In this document: positions 9,333-18,879 of the stretch, piece after piece
Layout: the number at the start of each line of letters is the position of its first letter
How positions within the stretch are numbered: position 1 is the stretch's first letter
Assembly (NCBI RefSeq): GCF_002797975.1
Contig: NZ_PGET01000001.1
Coordinates: 4,948,001 to 5,012,000, forward strand
From: [Clostridium] celerecrescens 18A
GTDB lineage: Bacteria; Bacillota; Clostridia; Lachnospirales; Lachnospiraceae
Length of the DNA stretch: 64,000 nucleotides
Reading direction: 5' to 3'
Translations under genes and position numbers: made by a program
Notes under the pieces: model-generated
Seen by the model: only the letters and a program-made list of their open reading frames with translations
The model's database searches: none
What the model was told of the DNA's origin: nothing

Positions 9333-10070
9333 ATGAATGAAAATTCGGTGATCAGATTGGATCATGTTACAATGAAGTATAATTTGAGTAAAGATAGAGT
9401 CGATAGCATCAAAGAATATATAATTAAACTTATGAAAAGACAATTATTTTATGATGAGTTTATTGCTGTTAAGGATGTTTCACTTGAAATTTCAAAGGGC
9501 GAGGTATTTGGTTTGGTAGGACTTAATGGTGCTGGAAAATCAACCTTGTTAAAGCTTGTGGCAGGGGTAATAAAACCAACTACAGGAACTGTTACTGCTA
9601 AAGGGACTATTGCGCCGCTTATTGAATTGGGAGCTGGCTTTGATCCCGAACTTACAGCCAGAGAAAACGTTTATATGAATGGTGCAGTAATGGGCTACTC
9701 GGTGAAGTATATGAAAGAACGATTTGAACAAATTATTGATTTTGCTGAGTTATGGGAGTTTGTTGATGTTCCCATTAAAAATTTTTCATCAGGCATGCAT
9801 GCGCGATTGGGTTTTTCGGTTGCTACTATTGTAAAACCTGAAATATTAATTGTTGATGAGATTTTGGGTGTAGGAGACTTTAAGTTCCAACAAAAGTGTA
9901 ACGATAGAATAAAAGAACTCATGAGTGATGGTACTACAGTACTGATGGTTTCTCATTCGTCAGATCTAATTGAAGAATATTGTGACCGGGCAGCATGGCT
10001 AGAAAAGGGAGAACTTAAAGATGTCGGTCCTGCAAAAGAAATTTGCGAAAGATATCTGTCAATGCGGTGA
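9333..10070 (+). CDS. Polysaccharide exporter ATPase, Wzt/TagH type
   Basis: A 245-residue ABC ATPase: Walker A GLNGAGKST (about 63-71), signature NFSSGMHARLGF (about 150), Walker B ILIVDEILGVGD (about 172) and the switch His in LMVSHSSD. It stops at the end of the ATPase fold, so it lacks the C-terminal carbohydrate-binding domain that lets some Wzt proteins recognise a capped chain. Export would then not depend on chain-end recognition by this subunit. It is partner of the permease at 8344-9312. Confidence 0.92.
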   Translation: MNENSVIRLDHVTMKYNLSKDRVDSIKEYIIKLMKRQLFYDEFIAVKDVSLEISKGEVFGLVGLNGAGKSTLLKLVAGVIKPTTGTVTAKGTIAPLIELGAGFDPELTARENVYMNGAVMGYSVKYMKERFEQIIDFAELWEFVDVPIKNFSSGMHARLGFSVATIVKPEILIVDEILGVGDFKFQQKCNDRIKELMSDGTTVLMVSHSSDLIEEYCDRAAWLEKGELKDVGPAKEICERYLSMR

Positions 10071-10097
10071 TGATTATACTATAGAGGAAGTGAATAA

Positions 10098-11258
10098 TTG
10101 AAGAGGATTTTTGTAGCAGCATGGAGTTATCCTCCGAAGATGTCGGGGGAAAGTGTGGTTTGTAGGAGAACACTTGAAAACTCAAAGTTATACTATGATG
10201 TTTGCAGTTGTATGCAAAAGGTCGAGGACGCTGATGCCGATAAGGTGAGAGTATTTCCTGTTCATGGACGATATATTAGATGGCCATTTAACGTAGTTAA
10301 ACAGTTTATAAAGCTTGATAAAACGGAACATTATAATATTATAATGACAAGGGTTATGCCACCGAATGGGCATTTTGCTGGGATTTTAATTAAGCTATTG
10401 AGGCCTCATGTAAAATGGGTGGTGTATTTTTCTGATCCAATTTGGAATTCGCCTTTCATTAGCTTTTTCTCGCTTTTTAGAAAAAATCTTCAACAACAGC
10501 CTAATTATCTTTTAATGAAGGTGTTTGGAAGTGCTGCTTGGTTAGGCACGAGGTTTGGAGATTTGCTTGTTTTTAATAATGACCGTTTAGCTAGATATGT
10601 TCTTGGTGAAAAATATAATTCTTTTAAAGATAAAATAGTGATTACGCCTTATGGGCATGAAGGAGTGCAGTTACAGAAATGCCTGCAAAAACAACCAAGT
10701 GATAAGGTGGTAATTGCACATGTTGGTCAAATCTATGGTGCTCGCTCTTTTTCTAGAGTTGTTGAAGCTTTAGAGATTTTAAAACAAAATTATCCGGAGC
10801 AGTACAACCGCTTGGTGATTTTGCAAGTTGGATTTATTTGTAGTTCTGAAAAAAGTGCTATTATTAATTCGAAGGTTATTAATAGCTTTTGTTTTGTTGA
10901 TGAAGTTGATTATGAGAAGAGTTTAGAATATATGAGAACAGTAGATTTTGCTCTAATACTTGACCCTTATTTTTCAGAGAAAAACAAAAATATATATGTA
11001 CCAGTGAAAATATATGATTATATGTCAGTAGGTGCAGAAATTATAGCAGTAGCTGATGATGACAGTGCGACAGCCGATATCGCCAAAGAATTAGGCTGTG
11101 CTTTAGCAGGCCATAATGCTGAGGAAATTGCCAATATGTTGTTAAATTGTGTATCGGGTAATATTGGTAGACACATTGACAGTGGCGGGCGTTTTCATTG
11201 CCGTAAAGGGGTGGAAATTTTGGATTCTTGCCTAGAGCAGTTGTTAGATAATGATTAA
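10098..11258 (+). CDS. GT4-like glycosyltransferase
   Basis: A 386-residue protein starting at TTG (GAGGAAG upstream). The layout is GT-B: an N-terminal acceptor half beginning FVAAWSYPPKMSGES, then a nucleotide-sugar-binding half with VIAHVGQIYGARSF (about 210), and an acidic region VKIYDYMSVGAEIIAVADDD (about 305-325). This resembles group 1 glycosyltransferases, although the usual E-x7-E motif is weak. Donor and acceptor are unknown. It lies 27 bases after the ATPase gene and 26 before the next, so it is part of the same operon. Confidence 0.65.
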   Translation: MKRIFVAAWSYPPKMSGESVVCRRTLENSKLYYDVCSCMQKVEDADADKVRVFPVHGRYIRWPFNVVKQFIKLDKTEHYNIIMTRVMPPNGHFAGILIKLLRPHVKWVVYFSDPIWNSPFISFFSLFRKNLQQQPNYLLMKVFGSAAWLGTRFGDLLVFNNDRLARYVLGEKYNSFKDKIVITPYGHEGVQLQKCLQKQPSDKVVIAHVGQIYGARSFSRVVEALEILKQNYPEQYNRLVILQVGFICSSEKSAIINSKVINSFCFVDEVDYEKSLEYMRTVDFALILDPYFSEKNKNIYVPVKIYDYMSVGAEIIAVADDDSATADIAKELGCALAGHNAEEIANMLLNCVSGNIGRHIDSGGRFHCRKGVEILDSCLEQLLDND

Positions 11259-11284
11259 TATTAAGATCATGGAGGGTTTGTAAA

Positions 11285-14200
11285 ATGAGTATGGAAATGA
11301 ATAAACTGCCTAAGATATCGGTAATAATTCCGTTTTATAATAGGATAGAATTATTGAAAGAATCAATTAATAGTGTTCTAAATCAAACTTATCAAGATTT
11401 TGAGATAATACTAGTGGACGATGGGTCAACGGAGGACATCAAGGACATAGAACTGCTTGCTAATCAGAAACAAAAGATAAGATTGTATACACAAGAGAAT
11501 AAAGGTGTTTCTGCAGCTAGAAACTTTGGTATTTCTATGGCTAAAGGTGAGTTTATAGCTTTTTTAGATTCTGATGATTTATTTTTACCAGAAAAATTAG
11601 AAAAACAAATAAATTTTATGGAAGAAAATGACTATCTAATATCTCATACTTCATATGAATGTTTTTCTAATGATAATAGACGGATAAGAGTTATGGATTC
11701 AGGAATGGAAAGGGGAAATCTTTTTAAAAGATTTTTATATTGTTGCAGAGTTGCTACGCCAACAGTAATGTTAAAAAAAGAATTGCTTGACAAATTTGAT
11801 CAACCTTTTTGTACTAAGTTTCATATTGGAGAGGATGTCTGTCTATGGATTGATTTGGCATATCAGTATGAAATTGGCGGAATTGACGAGATTTTAACCT
11901 CAGTTAGATATAGTGATACGACTGCAGCGTTAGATCTTAACAAACAAAGAATGGGTTTGACAAATATATTGAGCCATATAATGTCTAGACCCGAGTATGC
12001 TAATAATGAACATGAAATTGCTAAGTTGGTTAATGCTCTGAATATACAGTACGAAATGGCTAGAATACAAGCTGAACAGGCGGAAAGGATTAATAATATT
12101 AGAGAGAACTTAAAATCCTATCATAAAAAGATTGAAGTAGAGCAAAAAGAAAAGGGATTTTTTCCTAAGATTTCAATTGTAATTCCAGTATATAATGGTG
12201 CAAATTACATGCGAGAAGCAATAGATAGTGCTCTCTTTCAGACCTATCCTAATATTGAAGTGGTTGTGGTTAACGATGGTTCGACCGATGGCGGTCAGAC
12301 AGATAAAATTGCGAGATCATATGGTGATTATATCAGTTACTACATAAAAGAAAATGGCGGAGTAGCTACCGCGCTTAATTATGGTATAAATAAAATGACT
12401 GGAGAATACTTTTCTTGGTTAAGTCATGATGATATGTATACTCCGAAGAAAATTGAGAATCAAATTAAGGAACTCACAAACTGTGATGATAAAGAAACTT
12501 TGATTATGGGAGGCTACCAGGTTGTATCTGCTAATGGTGAGAAACTGTACGAAGTTGATCCGATAAAATTGTATGGTAATGAAAAACTGAGAAATGGACT
12601 TTTTGTACTTATGAGAGGTTGTGTTCATGGTTGTTCACTATTGATTAATAAAAGGCATTTTGAAAGGGTAGGATGCTTTGATCCCACTTTGCCTACTACA
12701 CAAGACTATGATCTGTGGTTTAGAATGCTACGAAGGCAAAAAGTTAAATTTATTGAGAGTCTTGATATTTTATCTCGATCACATGAGGAACAAGATAGCA
12801 AAAAATTAATAACAACTCATGTCGCTGAATGTGATAGGCTTTGGATTGGTATGATTAATTCGCTATCTCCAGAAGAAATGTGTGAAATGGAAGGATCGGT
12901 TCAAAAGTTTTACGTTAAAACTAGAGAATTTTTGGTAAATAATACTGGATATAAGAATGTTATTGCATTTCTTACTCGACGAATTCTTATAACCATGGTA
13001 GAAAATATGAAATCAAATCCAATAAGGGTGAATGAATTACTGCGTGAATCAAAAATACCCAAGTCGATTTTGGCACAAAAAAATATTGAAGAATTAATTC
13101 GAAAAGAAAAAATTAAACCGCGAATTGCTTTTTTGTTGCCATTTCCTAATGAACTTGGGGGTCTAAATAGAATAGTATTACAGATGGCTGGCTTATTGAC
13201 TCCAAAATATGAAGTATTGTTGATTATGGATGACCATTATGACGGAAATGGGTATTCACTTTGTGAGAATATAATACAAGTTGAAGCTCCCAAGGTTACG
13301 GCTAATGCTGATATCTTACCTAAACTTTTGGTAATACTTAATGTTGATATTTGTATAAATAGCTATAATTGTATTCCTGAATATTTGAATCTGTACGAAC
13401 CACTTCGCAATATGGGTATAAAAACAATTGCTTGGTCGCATGAATTTTACTTTTTGCCATATTGGAATACGGATTTATATAAATGCTTATCTATAAAAAA
13501 TAACGCACTCGCTTGTGCGAATGCTGTTATTTGGCTAAATAGCACAAGTGCTAGTTTTTATAGTCAACTCAATGATAATGCTTTGGTCATGCCTAATATG
13601 GTAACAATAGAAAATATTAAAAGTGATATAAAACATCAACAAAAAAATATAATTGCTATTGGTAGGTTTGATGATCCTCGTAAAGGGTTTAAAGAATTAC
13701 TACAGGTATTCAAAAAGATCTCGTTGAATAATGATACTGTAGAGTTATACATCGTGGGTCCATATGATCTAGGACAGAGTGTACCTGGTGACGAAAGTCT
13801 GACTTATGAAATGTTAATTAGAAAGCTGAATTTACCTCTTTCCAGAATCCACTTTACCGGTTGGGTTAAGGAGGTTGAACAATATTATGAGAAAGCCTGC
13901 CTACACTTGATGACTTCTAGATATGAAGGGTTTGGTCTTGCTATAACTGAGGCAGCAGCTTATAATATTCCGTCAGTAATCTTTGAAGGTTCTGGGTTAG
14001 ATGATATTATTACAGATGGAGTTGATGGGTATGTTATCCCTCAAGGTAATCTTAATGAAATGGCAGAAAAGATTATTGATTTATTGGCTGATAGCGAGAA
14101 AGTGAGTCAGATGGAAATAGCAGTCGGTGATATTATTCATAGATATAGCAAAGATAATATTGTAAGGCGTTGGGAGGTGCTAATTGAATTAGTTCTAAAG

Positions 14201-14545
14201 TATAGCATGAGTCAACAGGAAGAGCTAAACATAGCCTTACATGATTATTTAATGTTTGAACCAAAAAATCGTGAAGCTTTGTATAAACAAGCAATACAGG
14301 AATATGAAAGTTGTATTCAGAAGTTGCTAGCATCGCGCGTTGAAGTTACTGATGGAACAGGCAATGTAGTATATTATCCATTATATGACGGAGCATATCA
14401 GCAGGAATGCATAAACATGATGAATAGTCTATCATGGAAAATCACTAAGCCTTTACGTTTGATTCGCAAAGTGCAGCTATCTTTGAAACAGGGTGGTCTA
14501 AAAGTGACACTAAGAAAGATAAAAAGGAAACTTTTCAAATATTAA
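11285..14545 (+). CDS. Three-domain glycosyltransferase: GT2-GT2-GT4
   Basis: A 1086-residue protein. Domain 1 (about 8-260) is GT2, with SVIIPFYNRIELL and an acceptor-site AFLDSDDLF. Domain 2 (about 295-520) is a second GT2, with SIVIPVYNGANYM and SWLSHDDMY. Domain 3 (about 608-965) is GT-B/GT4: AIGRFDDPRKGF near 789 and SRYEGFGLAITEAAA near 877. The tail (about 1040-1086) is basic and carries LSWKITKPLRLI, a motif shared with the tail of the next protein. Three catalytic units in one chain suggest that several successive linkages of the repeat unit are made by one protein. No stop or frameshift separates the domains. Confidence 0.88.
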   Translation: MSMEMNKLPKISVIIPFYNRIELLKESINSVLNQTYQDFEIILVDDGSTEDIKDIELLANQKQKIRLYTQENKGVSAARNFGISMAKGEFIAFLDSDDLFLPEKLEKQINFMEENDYLISHTSYECFSNDNRRIRVMDSGMERGNLFKRFLYCCRVATPTVMLKKELLDKFDQPFCTKFHIGEDVCLWIDLAYQYEIGGIDEILTSVRYSDTTAALDLNKQRMGLTNILSHIMSRPEYANNEHEIAKLVNALNIQYEMARIQAEQAERINNIRENLKSYHKKIEVEQKEKGFFPKISIVIPVYNGANYMREAIDSALFQTYPNIEVVVVNDGSTDGGQTDKIARSYGDYISYYIKENGGVATALNYGINKMTGEYFSWLSHDDMYTPKKIENQIKELTNCDDKETLIMGGYQVVSANGEKLYEVDPIKLYGNEKLRNGLFVLMRGCVHGCSLLINKRHFERVGCFDPTLPTTQDYDLWFRMLRRQKVKFIESLDILSRSHEEQDSKKLITTHVAECDRLWIGMINSLSPEEMCEMEGSVQKFYVKTREFLVNNTGYKNVIAFLTRRILITMVENMKSNPIRVNELLRESKIPKSILAQKNIEELIRKEKIKPRIAFLLPFPNELGGLNRIVLQMAGLLTPKYEVLLIMDDHYDGNGYSLCENIIQVEAPKVTANADILPKLLVILNVDICINSYNCIPEYLNLYEPLRNMGIKTIAWSHEFYFLPYWNTDLYKCLSIKNNALACANAVIWLNSTSASFYSQLNDNALVMPNMVTIENIKSDIKHQQKNIIAIGRFDDPRKGFKELLQVFKKISLNNDTVELYIVGPYDLGQSVPGDESLTYEMLIRKLNLPLSRIHFTGWVKEVEQYYEKACLHLMTSRYEGFGLAITEAAAYNIPSVIFEGSGLDDIITDGVDGYVIPQGNLNEMAEKIIDLLADSEKVSQMEIAVGDIIHRYSKDNIVRRWEVLIELVLKYSMSQQEELNIALHDYLMFEPKNREALYKQAIQEYESCIQKLLASRVEVTDGTGNVVYYPLYDGAYQQECINMMNSLSWKITKPLRLIRKVQLSLKQGGLKVTLRKIKRKLFKY

Positions 14546-14563
14546 AGAAAGGATATTTTGTAT

Positions 14564-15781
14564 ATGGATGGCCGATATATATATGCAGCCTCAAAGGTGA
14601 AAAACAGAAATTCTAGAATATTGGAAATTGGGCCGCTTAATCGGCCAATATTTACAAAATGCCAATATGCCAATTGCTTTTATTGCGATATAAGATCAAC
14701 TGAAGCTGTGAAAGCATTATATACTGGAAATGCATACTTAGATGCAACTGGTATTTCAATTAATATAAATACTATCGTCGATATTGATTTTGTATTAAAT
14801 GGGAATTACTCAGAGACATTTGCTAATATTGAAAAATTCGATTATGTCGTTGTTTCTCATGTTATAGAACATGTTGATGATATTTTGTATTTCTTCAATG
14901 ACATTGCTTCAGTTCTTAAACCTGGTGGGTCATTAATTATTGTTTACCCAGATAAACGGTATTGTTTTGACCACTACAGGCAGGAAGCCTCTTTTCGTGA
15001 TGCCTTTGAAGTAAGTCAAAAAGGTTATAAAGCAAACGGGAGAATGGTATTTGACTTTTTGTTCAATGCGATACAAGAGAATTCTGAGCCATTTTTTTGG
15101 CAGGCATATCAAATGGAGAACCATATGCCAGTTAATTCTTTTGAAGCTGCTAAAGCTGCTTATAACCGTATAATGGATGGATCGCATGAGGATGATGTCC
15201 ATTATTGGCCATTTAGTGATATTGGATTTTTAAAATTTCTATATGATTGTACTCGTGCTGGTTTGCTGAAATTTACTTGCACTGATTTTGTACCAACTGC
15301 AGAAAATACGCAACAATTTTTTGTGACGTTGCGATATGATGAAACAGTACCGGAGAATATTGAAAAAGAACTTGTAAATTTAAGAAGCATGGTAGCAAAA
15401 GCACCGATAGAATACCGAAATTCCGGACAGTTGCGTATAGAAGAACAAAACAATCTTTTTCTACAAGAGCGAGAAGCGTTACAGTCGCAGGCTATGGCAG
15501 CAATTAACCAGAGCGAGAAATTACTGAGGCAGGTTGATGAACTTCAGACAATGATTGAATCGAAAAATCAACAATATATTGAATTACAGTCGCGGCTTTT
15601 GACTGTTGAAGAGTATTCTCATCAATTAGAGTTAGACTTGAGTATGCAACGAGAGAGGGCTGAGACGAATGCAAAGATTGTTGATGAACTAAAGGCCCAG
15701 ATTGCAATGATATTAACGAGCAGTAGTTGGAAAATCACTGCACCAGCAAGGCGTTTGGTTGATATAATAAGAAAAAGATAA
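14564..15781 (+). CDS. Class I SAM-dependent methyltransferase with C-terminal coiled coil
   Basis: A 405-residue protein. ATG at 14564 has AAAGAAAGG about 10 bases upstream; a TTG at 14558 is in frame but too close. A SAM-binding motif ILEIGPLNRP is near residue 20, FDYVVVSHVIEHVDD near 100, and LKPGGSLIIVYPD near 120. Residues about 285-380 are predicted coiled coil (heptads of L, E and Q), and the end reads SSWKITAPARRLVDII, matching the tail of the preceding 1086-residue protein. It probably methylates a sugar or a chain end; methyltransferases fused to coiled coils cap some ABC-exported O antigens. The substrate is unknown. Confidence 0.75.
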   Translation: MDGRYIYAASKVKNRNSRILEIGPLNRPIFTKCQYANCFYCDIRSTEAVKALYTGNAYLDATGISININTIVDIDFVLNGNYSETFANIEKFDYVVVSHVIEHVDDILYFFNDIASVLKPGGSLIIVYPDKRYCFDHYRQEASFRDAFEVSQKGYKANGRMVFDFLFNAIQENSEPFFWQAYQMENHMPVNSFEAAKAAYNRIMDGSHEDDVHYWPFSDIGFLKFLYDCTRAGLLKFTCTDFVPTAENTQQFFVTLRYDETVPENIEKELVNLRSMVAKAPIEYRNSGQLRIEEQNNLFLQEREALQSQAMAAINQSEKLLRQVDELQTMIESKNQQYIELQSRLLTVEEYSHQLELDLSMQRERAETNAKIVDELKAQIAMILTSSSWKITAPARRLVDIIRKR

Positions 15782-15801
15782 ACAAAAGTAGGTGTAAAGC
15801 A

Positions 15802-16977
15802 ATGCGATATGAGCGAAAAGTTGCATTTTTACTCCCTTCTATGACAATGGGTGGAGTTTCGAAAATGTTACTTGATATTTTACGTGATTTAAAAGACTCT
15901 ACTTGTAAAGTGGAAATTCTTTTATTAAATAGGGAAGGCGAAATGCTTGACCAGTTACCTGAATGGGTAACTGTTAAGAAGGTAGCCGGAATTAAAGATT
16001 TGGAAGGTCTTCGTAAAAATATTTCAAACTTGTTAAATAGACTAGGCTTAAAACATCTTTTCCATATATTAAAGGGAATTTATCATAGGCATGGGCATTT
16101 GTTGGTAAGTAAAAGATACACCTTTGTAAATGATAGCTATGATGTAGTTGTTGCCTTTCAAGATGGAATGGCAACGTGGTATGCTGCTAGAAACATTGCA
16201 GGAACATGTAAACTTGCGGTAATACATACTGATTTTGAAAAGGCCCAGTATGATGCTTCCATTGAAATGAAAATCTATGGTGGTTTTGATGGTATTTATT
16301 GCACTTCTCAGTCTGCTAGAGAAAGTTTCTTGAGGTGTTTGCCAGAGTTTGCTGAACATACGCAGGTATTATTGCCTCATATAGACCGTGCAGATATATG
16401 CCGAAAGGCAGCTATATTCAATGGTGTTGAACTTTCCACAACTGGTGTTAACATTGTTACTGTTGCCAGACTCAGTCATGAAAAGGGTATTGATAAAGCA
16501 TTAAGTGTATTGGGGAAGTTGCTGGTAGCGGGATATGACGTGCACTGGTATTTTATTGGTGACGGTGTGGATCGTGATAGGCTAGAGGCACTGGCTATTA
16601 AATTAGGCTGCAAAGATAATGCCGTATTTACTGGTAAATTAGATAATCCTTACAGAACTATGGCGGTCGCGGATATTTATGTACAGCCATCAAAATATGA
16701 AAGCTATTGCATTGCACTGGCAGAAGCCAGAGCTTTGGGTTGTGCAATAGTAACTACGGACTTCCCAAGCGCACATGAGCAATTGGACCATGGAGGGGGA
16801 ATAATATCAGGAACGACTGAGCAAAGCTTATTTGATAGTATAAAAATATTGATAGATGACCCTGAAGAGAGAAAAAAGATCGCTTTGCAGAATAGAGAGT
16901 TATTTTGTGAGGATATATATATAAACAATCGCTTGGTACAGGATATTAAAGACTTATTTAAAGGAGAAAAATTATGA
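15802..16977 (+). CDS. GT4 glycosyltransferase
   Basis: A 391-residue GT-B protein. Its N-terminal half has AFLLPSMTMGGVSKML, the usual glycine-rich loop of group 1 transferases. Its C-terminal half has VARLSHEKGIDKAL (about 217) and PSKYESYCIALAEARALG (about 298-315), where E-x7-E residues bind the nucleotide sugar. It overlaps the start of the next gene by four bases (ATGA), so the two are translationally coupled. Donor sugar unknown. Confidence 0.85.
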   Translation: MRYERKVAFLLPSMTMGGVSKMLLDILRDLKDSTCKVEILLLNREGEMLDQLPEWVTVKKVAGIKDLEGLRKNISNLLNRLGLKHLFHILKGIYHRHGHLLVSKRYTFVNDSYDVVVAFQDGMATWYAARNIAGTCKLAVIHTDFEKAQYDASIEMKIYGGFDGIYCTSQSARESFLRCLPEFAEHTQVLLPHIDRADICRKAAIFNGVELSTTGVNIVTVARLSHEKGIDKALSVLGKLLVAGYDVHWYFIGDGVDRDRLEALAIKLGCKDNAVFTGKLDNPYRTMAVADIYVQPSKYESYCIALAEARALGCAIVTTDFPSAHEQLDHGGGIISGTTEQSLFDSIKILIDDPEERKKIALQNRELFCEDIYINNRLVQDIKDLFKGEKL

Positions 16978-18020
16978 TGACCAAAGAACCAGATGACATT
17001 TTCAAAGGAAAAACGCTATTTATATCAGGCGGAACCGGTAGTTTTGGTAATGCTGTTTTGGAAAGATTTTTATCAACAGATATCGGTGAAATTAGGATTT
17101 TTTCTCGTGACGAGAAAAAACAGGATGATATGAGAAAATTGTATAAAAACGACAAGATTAAATTCCATATTGGTGATGTCAGAGATATTTCTAGCGTTAA
17201 AAATGCAATGTATGGCGTTGATTATATTTTTCATGCTGCAGCACTAAAGCAGGTTCCTTCTTGTGAGTTCTTTCCGCTGGAGGCTGTGAAGACCAACGTG
17301 CTGGGAACTGACAATGTACTAACTTCGGCAATTGATTTGGGAGTTAAGCGTATAATTTGCCTTTCTACTGATAAGGCTGCTTACCCTATTAATGCAATGG
17401 GGATTTCCAAAGCGATGATGGAAAAGGTTATTACCGCGAAAGCAAGAACTGTACCTTCTGATAAAACTACAATAGCCTGTACTCGTTACGGCAATGTAAT
17501 GTGCTCTAGAGGTAGTGTTATTCCGCTGTTTATTGATCAGATAAAGGCTGGAAAACCACTAACAATTACCGATCCAAATATGACACGTTTTCTGATGAGT
17601 CTGGAAGAAGCAGTGGAATTAGTGGTTTATGCTTTTCAAAATGCTAACCCTGGTGATTTGTTTATTCAGAAGGCACCGGCCTGTACGATCGCCGATTTGG
17701 CTGAAGCAGTGACTGAATTATTTAATCCAAGTGCAGAGGTTAGAAATATTGGAACCAGACATGGTGAGAAGCTTTATGAAACACTTATGACAGCAGAGGA
17801 AAAAATAAAGAGTGTCAATGAAGGAGGATATTTCCGTGTGCCGGTTGATAAGAGAGATCTTAATTATGAAAAGTACTTTGAAGTAGGTAATACCGAGATT
17901 GAATCAATTGAGCCATATACCTCTCACAACACAACAAGATTGAATGTTAAACAAGTTAAAGAAAAATTGTTAACTCTAAGTTATGTAAGGGATGAATTGG
18001 AGGCATGGAAAAATAGATGA
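16974..18020 (+). CDS. UDP-GlcNAc 4,6-dehydratase / 5-epimerase (WbjB/FnlA/CapE/WbvB type)
   Basis: A 348-residue extended SDR. The Rossmann loop is SGGTGSFGNAV (about 17), and a FHAAALKQVPSCE signature lies near 87. The catalytic region STDKAAYPINAMGISK (about 130-145) has M-x3-K instead of Y-x3-K, which is typical of this dehydratase/epimerase subgroup. These enzymes start from UDP-GlcNAc and make a 4-keto-6-deoxy L-configured intermediate. The next two genes encode the reductase and 2-epimerase of the same pathway, with ATGA overlaps before and after. The product could be UDP-L-FucNAc or UDP-L-QuiNAc. Confidence 0.88.
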   Translation: MMTKEPDDIFKGKTLFISGGTGSFGNAVLERFLSTDIGEIRIFSRDEKKQDDMRKLYKNDKIKFHIGDVRDISSVKNAMYGVDYIFHAAALKQVPSCEFFPLEAVKTNVLGTDNVLTSAIDLGVKRIICLSTDKAAYPINAMGISKAMMEKVITAKARTVPSDKTTIACTRYGNVMCSRGSVIPLFIDQIKAGKPLTITDPNMTRFLMSLEEAVELVVYAFQNANPGDLFIQKAPACTIADLAEAVTELFNPSAEVRNIGTRHGEKLYETLMTAEEKIKSVNEGGYFRVPVDKRDLNYEKYFEVGNTEIESIEPYTSHNTTRLNVKQVKEKLLTLSYVRDELEAWKNR

Positions 18021-18871
18021 GAATATTGGTTCTAGGTGCAACTGGTATGGCTGGACATATGATTTCTTTATATTTTAAAGAGTGTGGTCATCATGTTGTT
18101 TCATTTTCCACAACACCATTTTTACATTGTGAAAATATTGTTGGTAATGCTTTTGATACAGAATTGATTAAAAAGGTAATTTCTGAAGGGAAATTCGATG
18201 GTATTATTAATTGCATAGGCATACTTAACAAAAGTGCAGAGGATAATAAAGCGTTGGCTGTATACTTAAATAGCTATTTACCTCATCAGTTAGTTGACTT
18301 AACTAAGGAAACAAAAACTAAGGTGTTACACATGAGTACAGACTGTGTCTTTTCAGGAAGGACAGGCAACTATACAGAAGAAAGCTTTAGAGACGGTGAA
18401 ACGTTCTATGATCGGTCAAAAGCACTAGGTGAAATTTCGGACAGTAAGAATCTTACTTTTAGAAATTCTATAGTTGGACCAGATATGAATGAACATGGGA
18501 TTGGTTTATTTAATTGGTTCATGAAACAAGGCGGAACAATTAATGGTTATACTGGTGCTATGTGGACTGGTGTTACAACCCTGACATTAGCGAAAGCTAT
18601 GGAGCAGGCATTACAGGAGAACTTATCAGGGCTTTATAACTTAGTAAACAATACCTCTATTTCTAAATATGATCTATTGGGATTGTTTAATAAATATTTT
18701 AGAGATAATGAACTATTAATTTTACCTAGTGACAAACTTCAGGTAAATAAACAGCTTGTTAGAACAAGGGAAGATTTTTCGTTTGTTGTACCAAGTTACG
18801 AGCAGATGATATCGGAAATGTACGACTGGGTAATGGCTCATAAAGAGTTATACCCCCATTATTATAGGTAG
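18017..18871 (+). CDS. RmlD-like NDP-sugar reductase (WbvR/WbjC-type step)
   Basis: A 284-residue SDR: GATGMAGHM at the N-terminus, MSTDCVFSG (about 110) and a YDRSK catalytic Y-x3-K (about 136-140). It would reduce the 4-keto group made by the preceding enzyme. FnlB/WbjC/CapF reductases of the L-FucNAc pathway are about 370 residues and end in a cupin domain; this protein has no such domain and has the length of RmlD and of WbvR, the reductase of the UDP-L-RhaNAc/L-QuiNAc branch. That length argument is the only basis for preferring WbvR. Confidence 0.8.
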   Translation: MRILVLGATGMAGHMISLYFKECGHHVVSFSTTPFLHCENIVGNAFDTELIKKVISEGKFDGIINCIGILNKSAEDNKALAVYLNSYLPHQLVDLTKETKTKVLHMSTDCVFSGRTGNYTEESFRDGETFYDRSKALGEISDSKNLTFRNSIVGPDMNEHGIGLFNWFMKQGGTINGYTGAMWTGVTTLTLAKAMEQALQENLSGLYNLVNNTSISKYDLLGLFNKYFRDNELLILPSDKLQVNKQLVRTREDFSFVVPSYEQMISEMYDWVMAHKELYPHYYR

Positions 18872-18879
18872 GTGTATTT

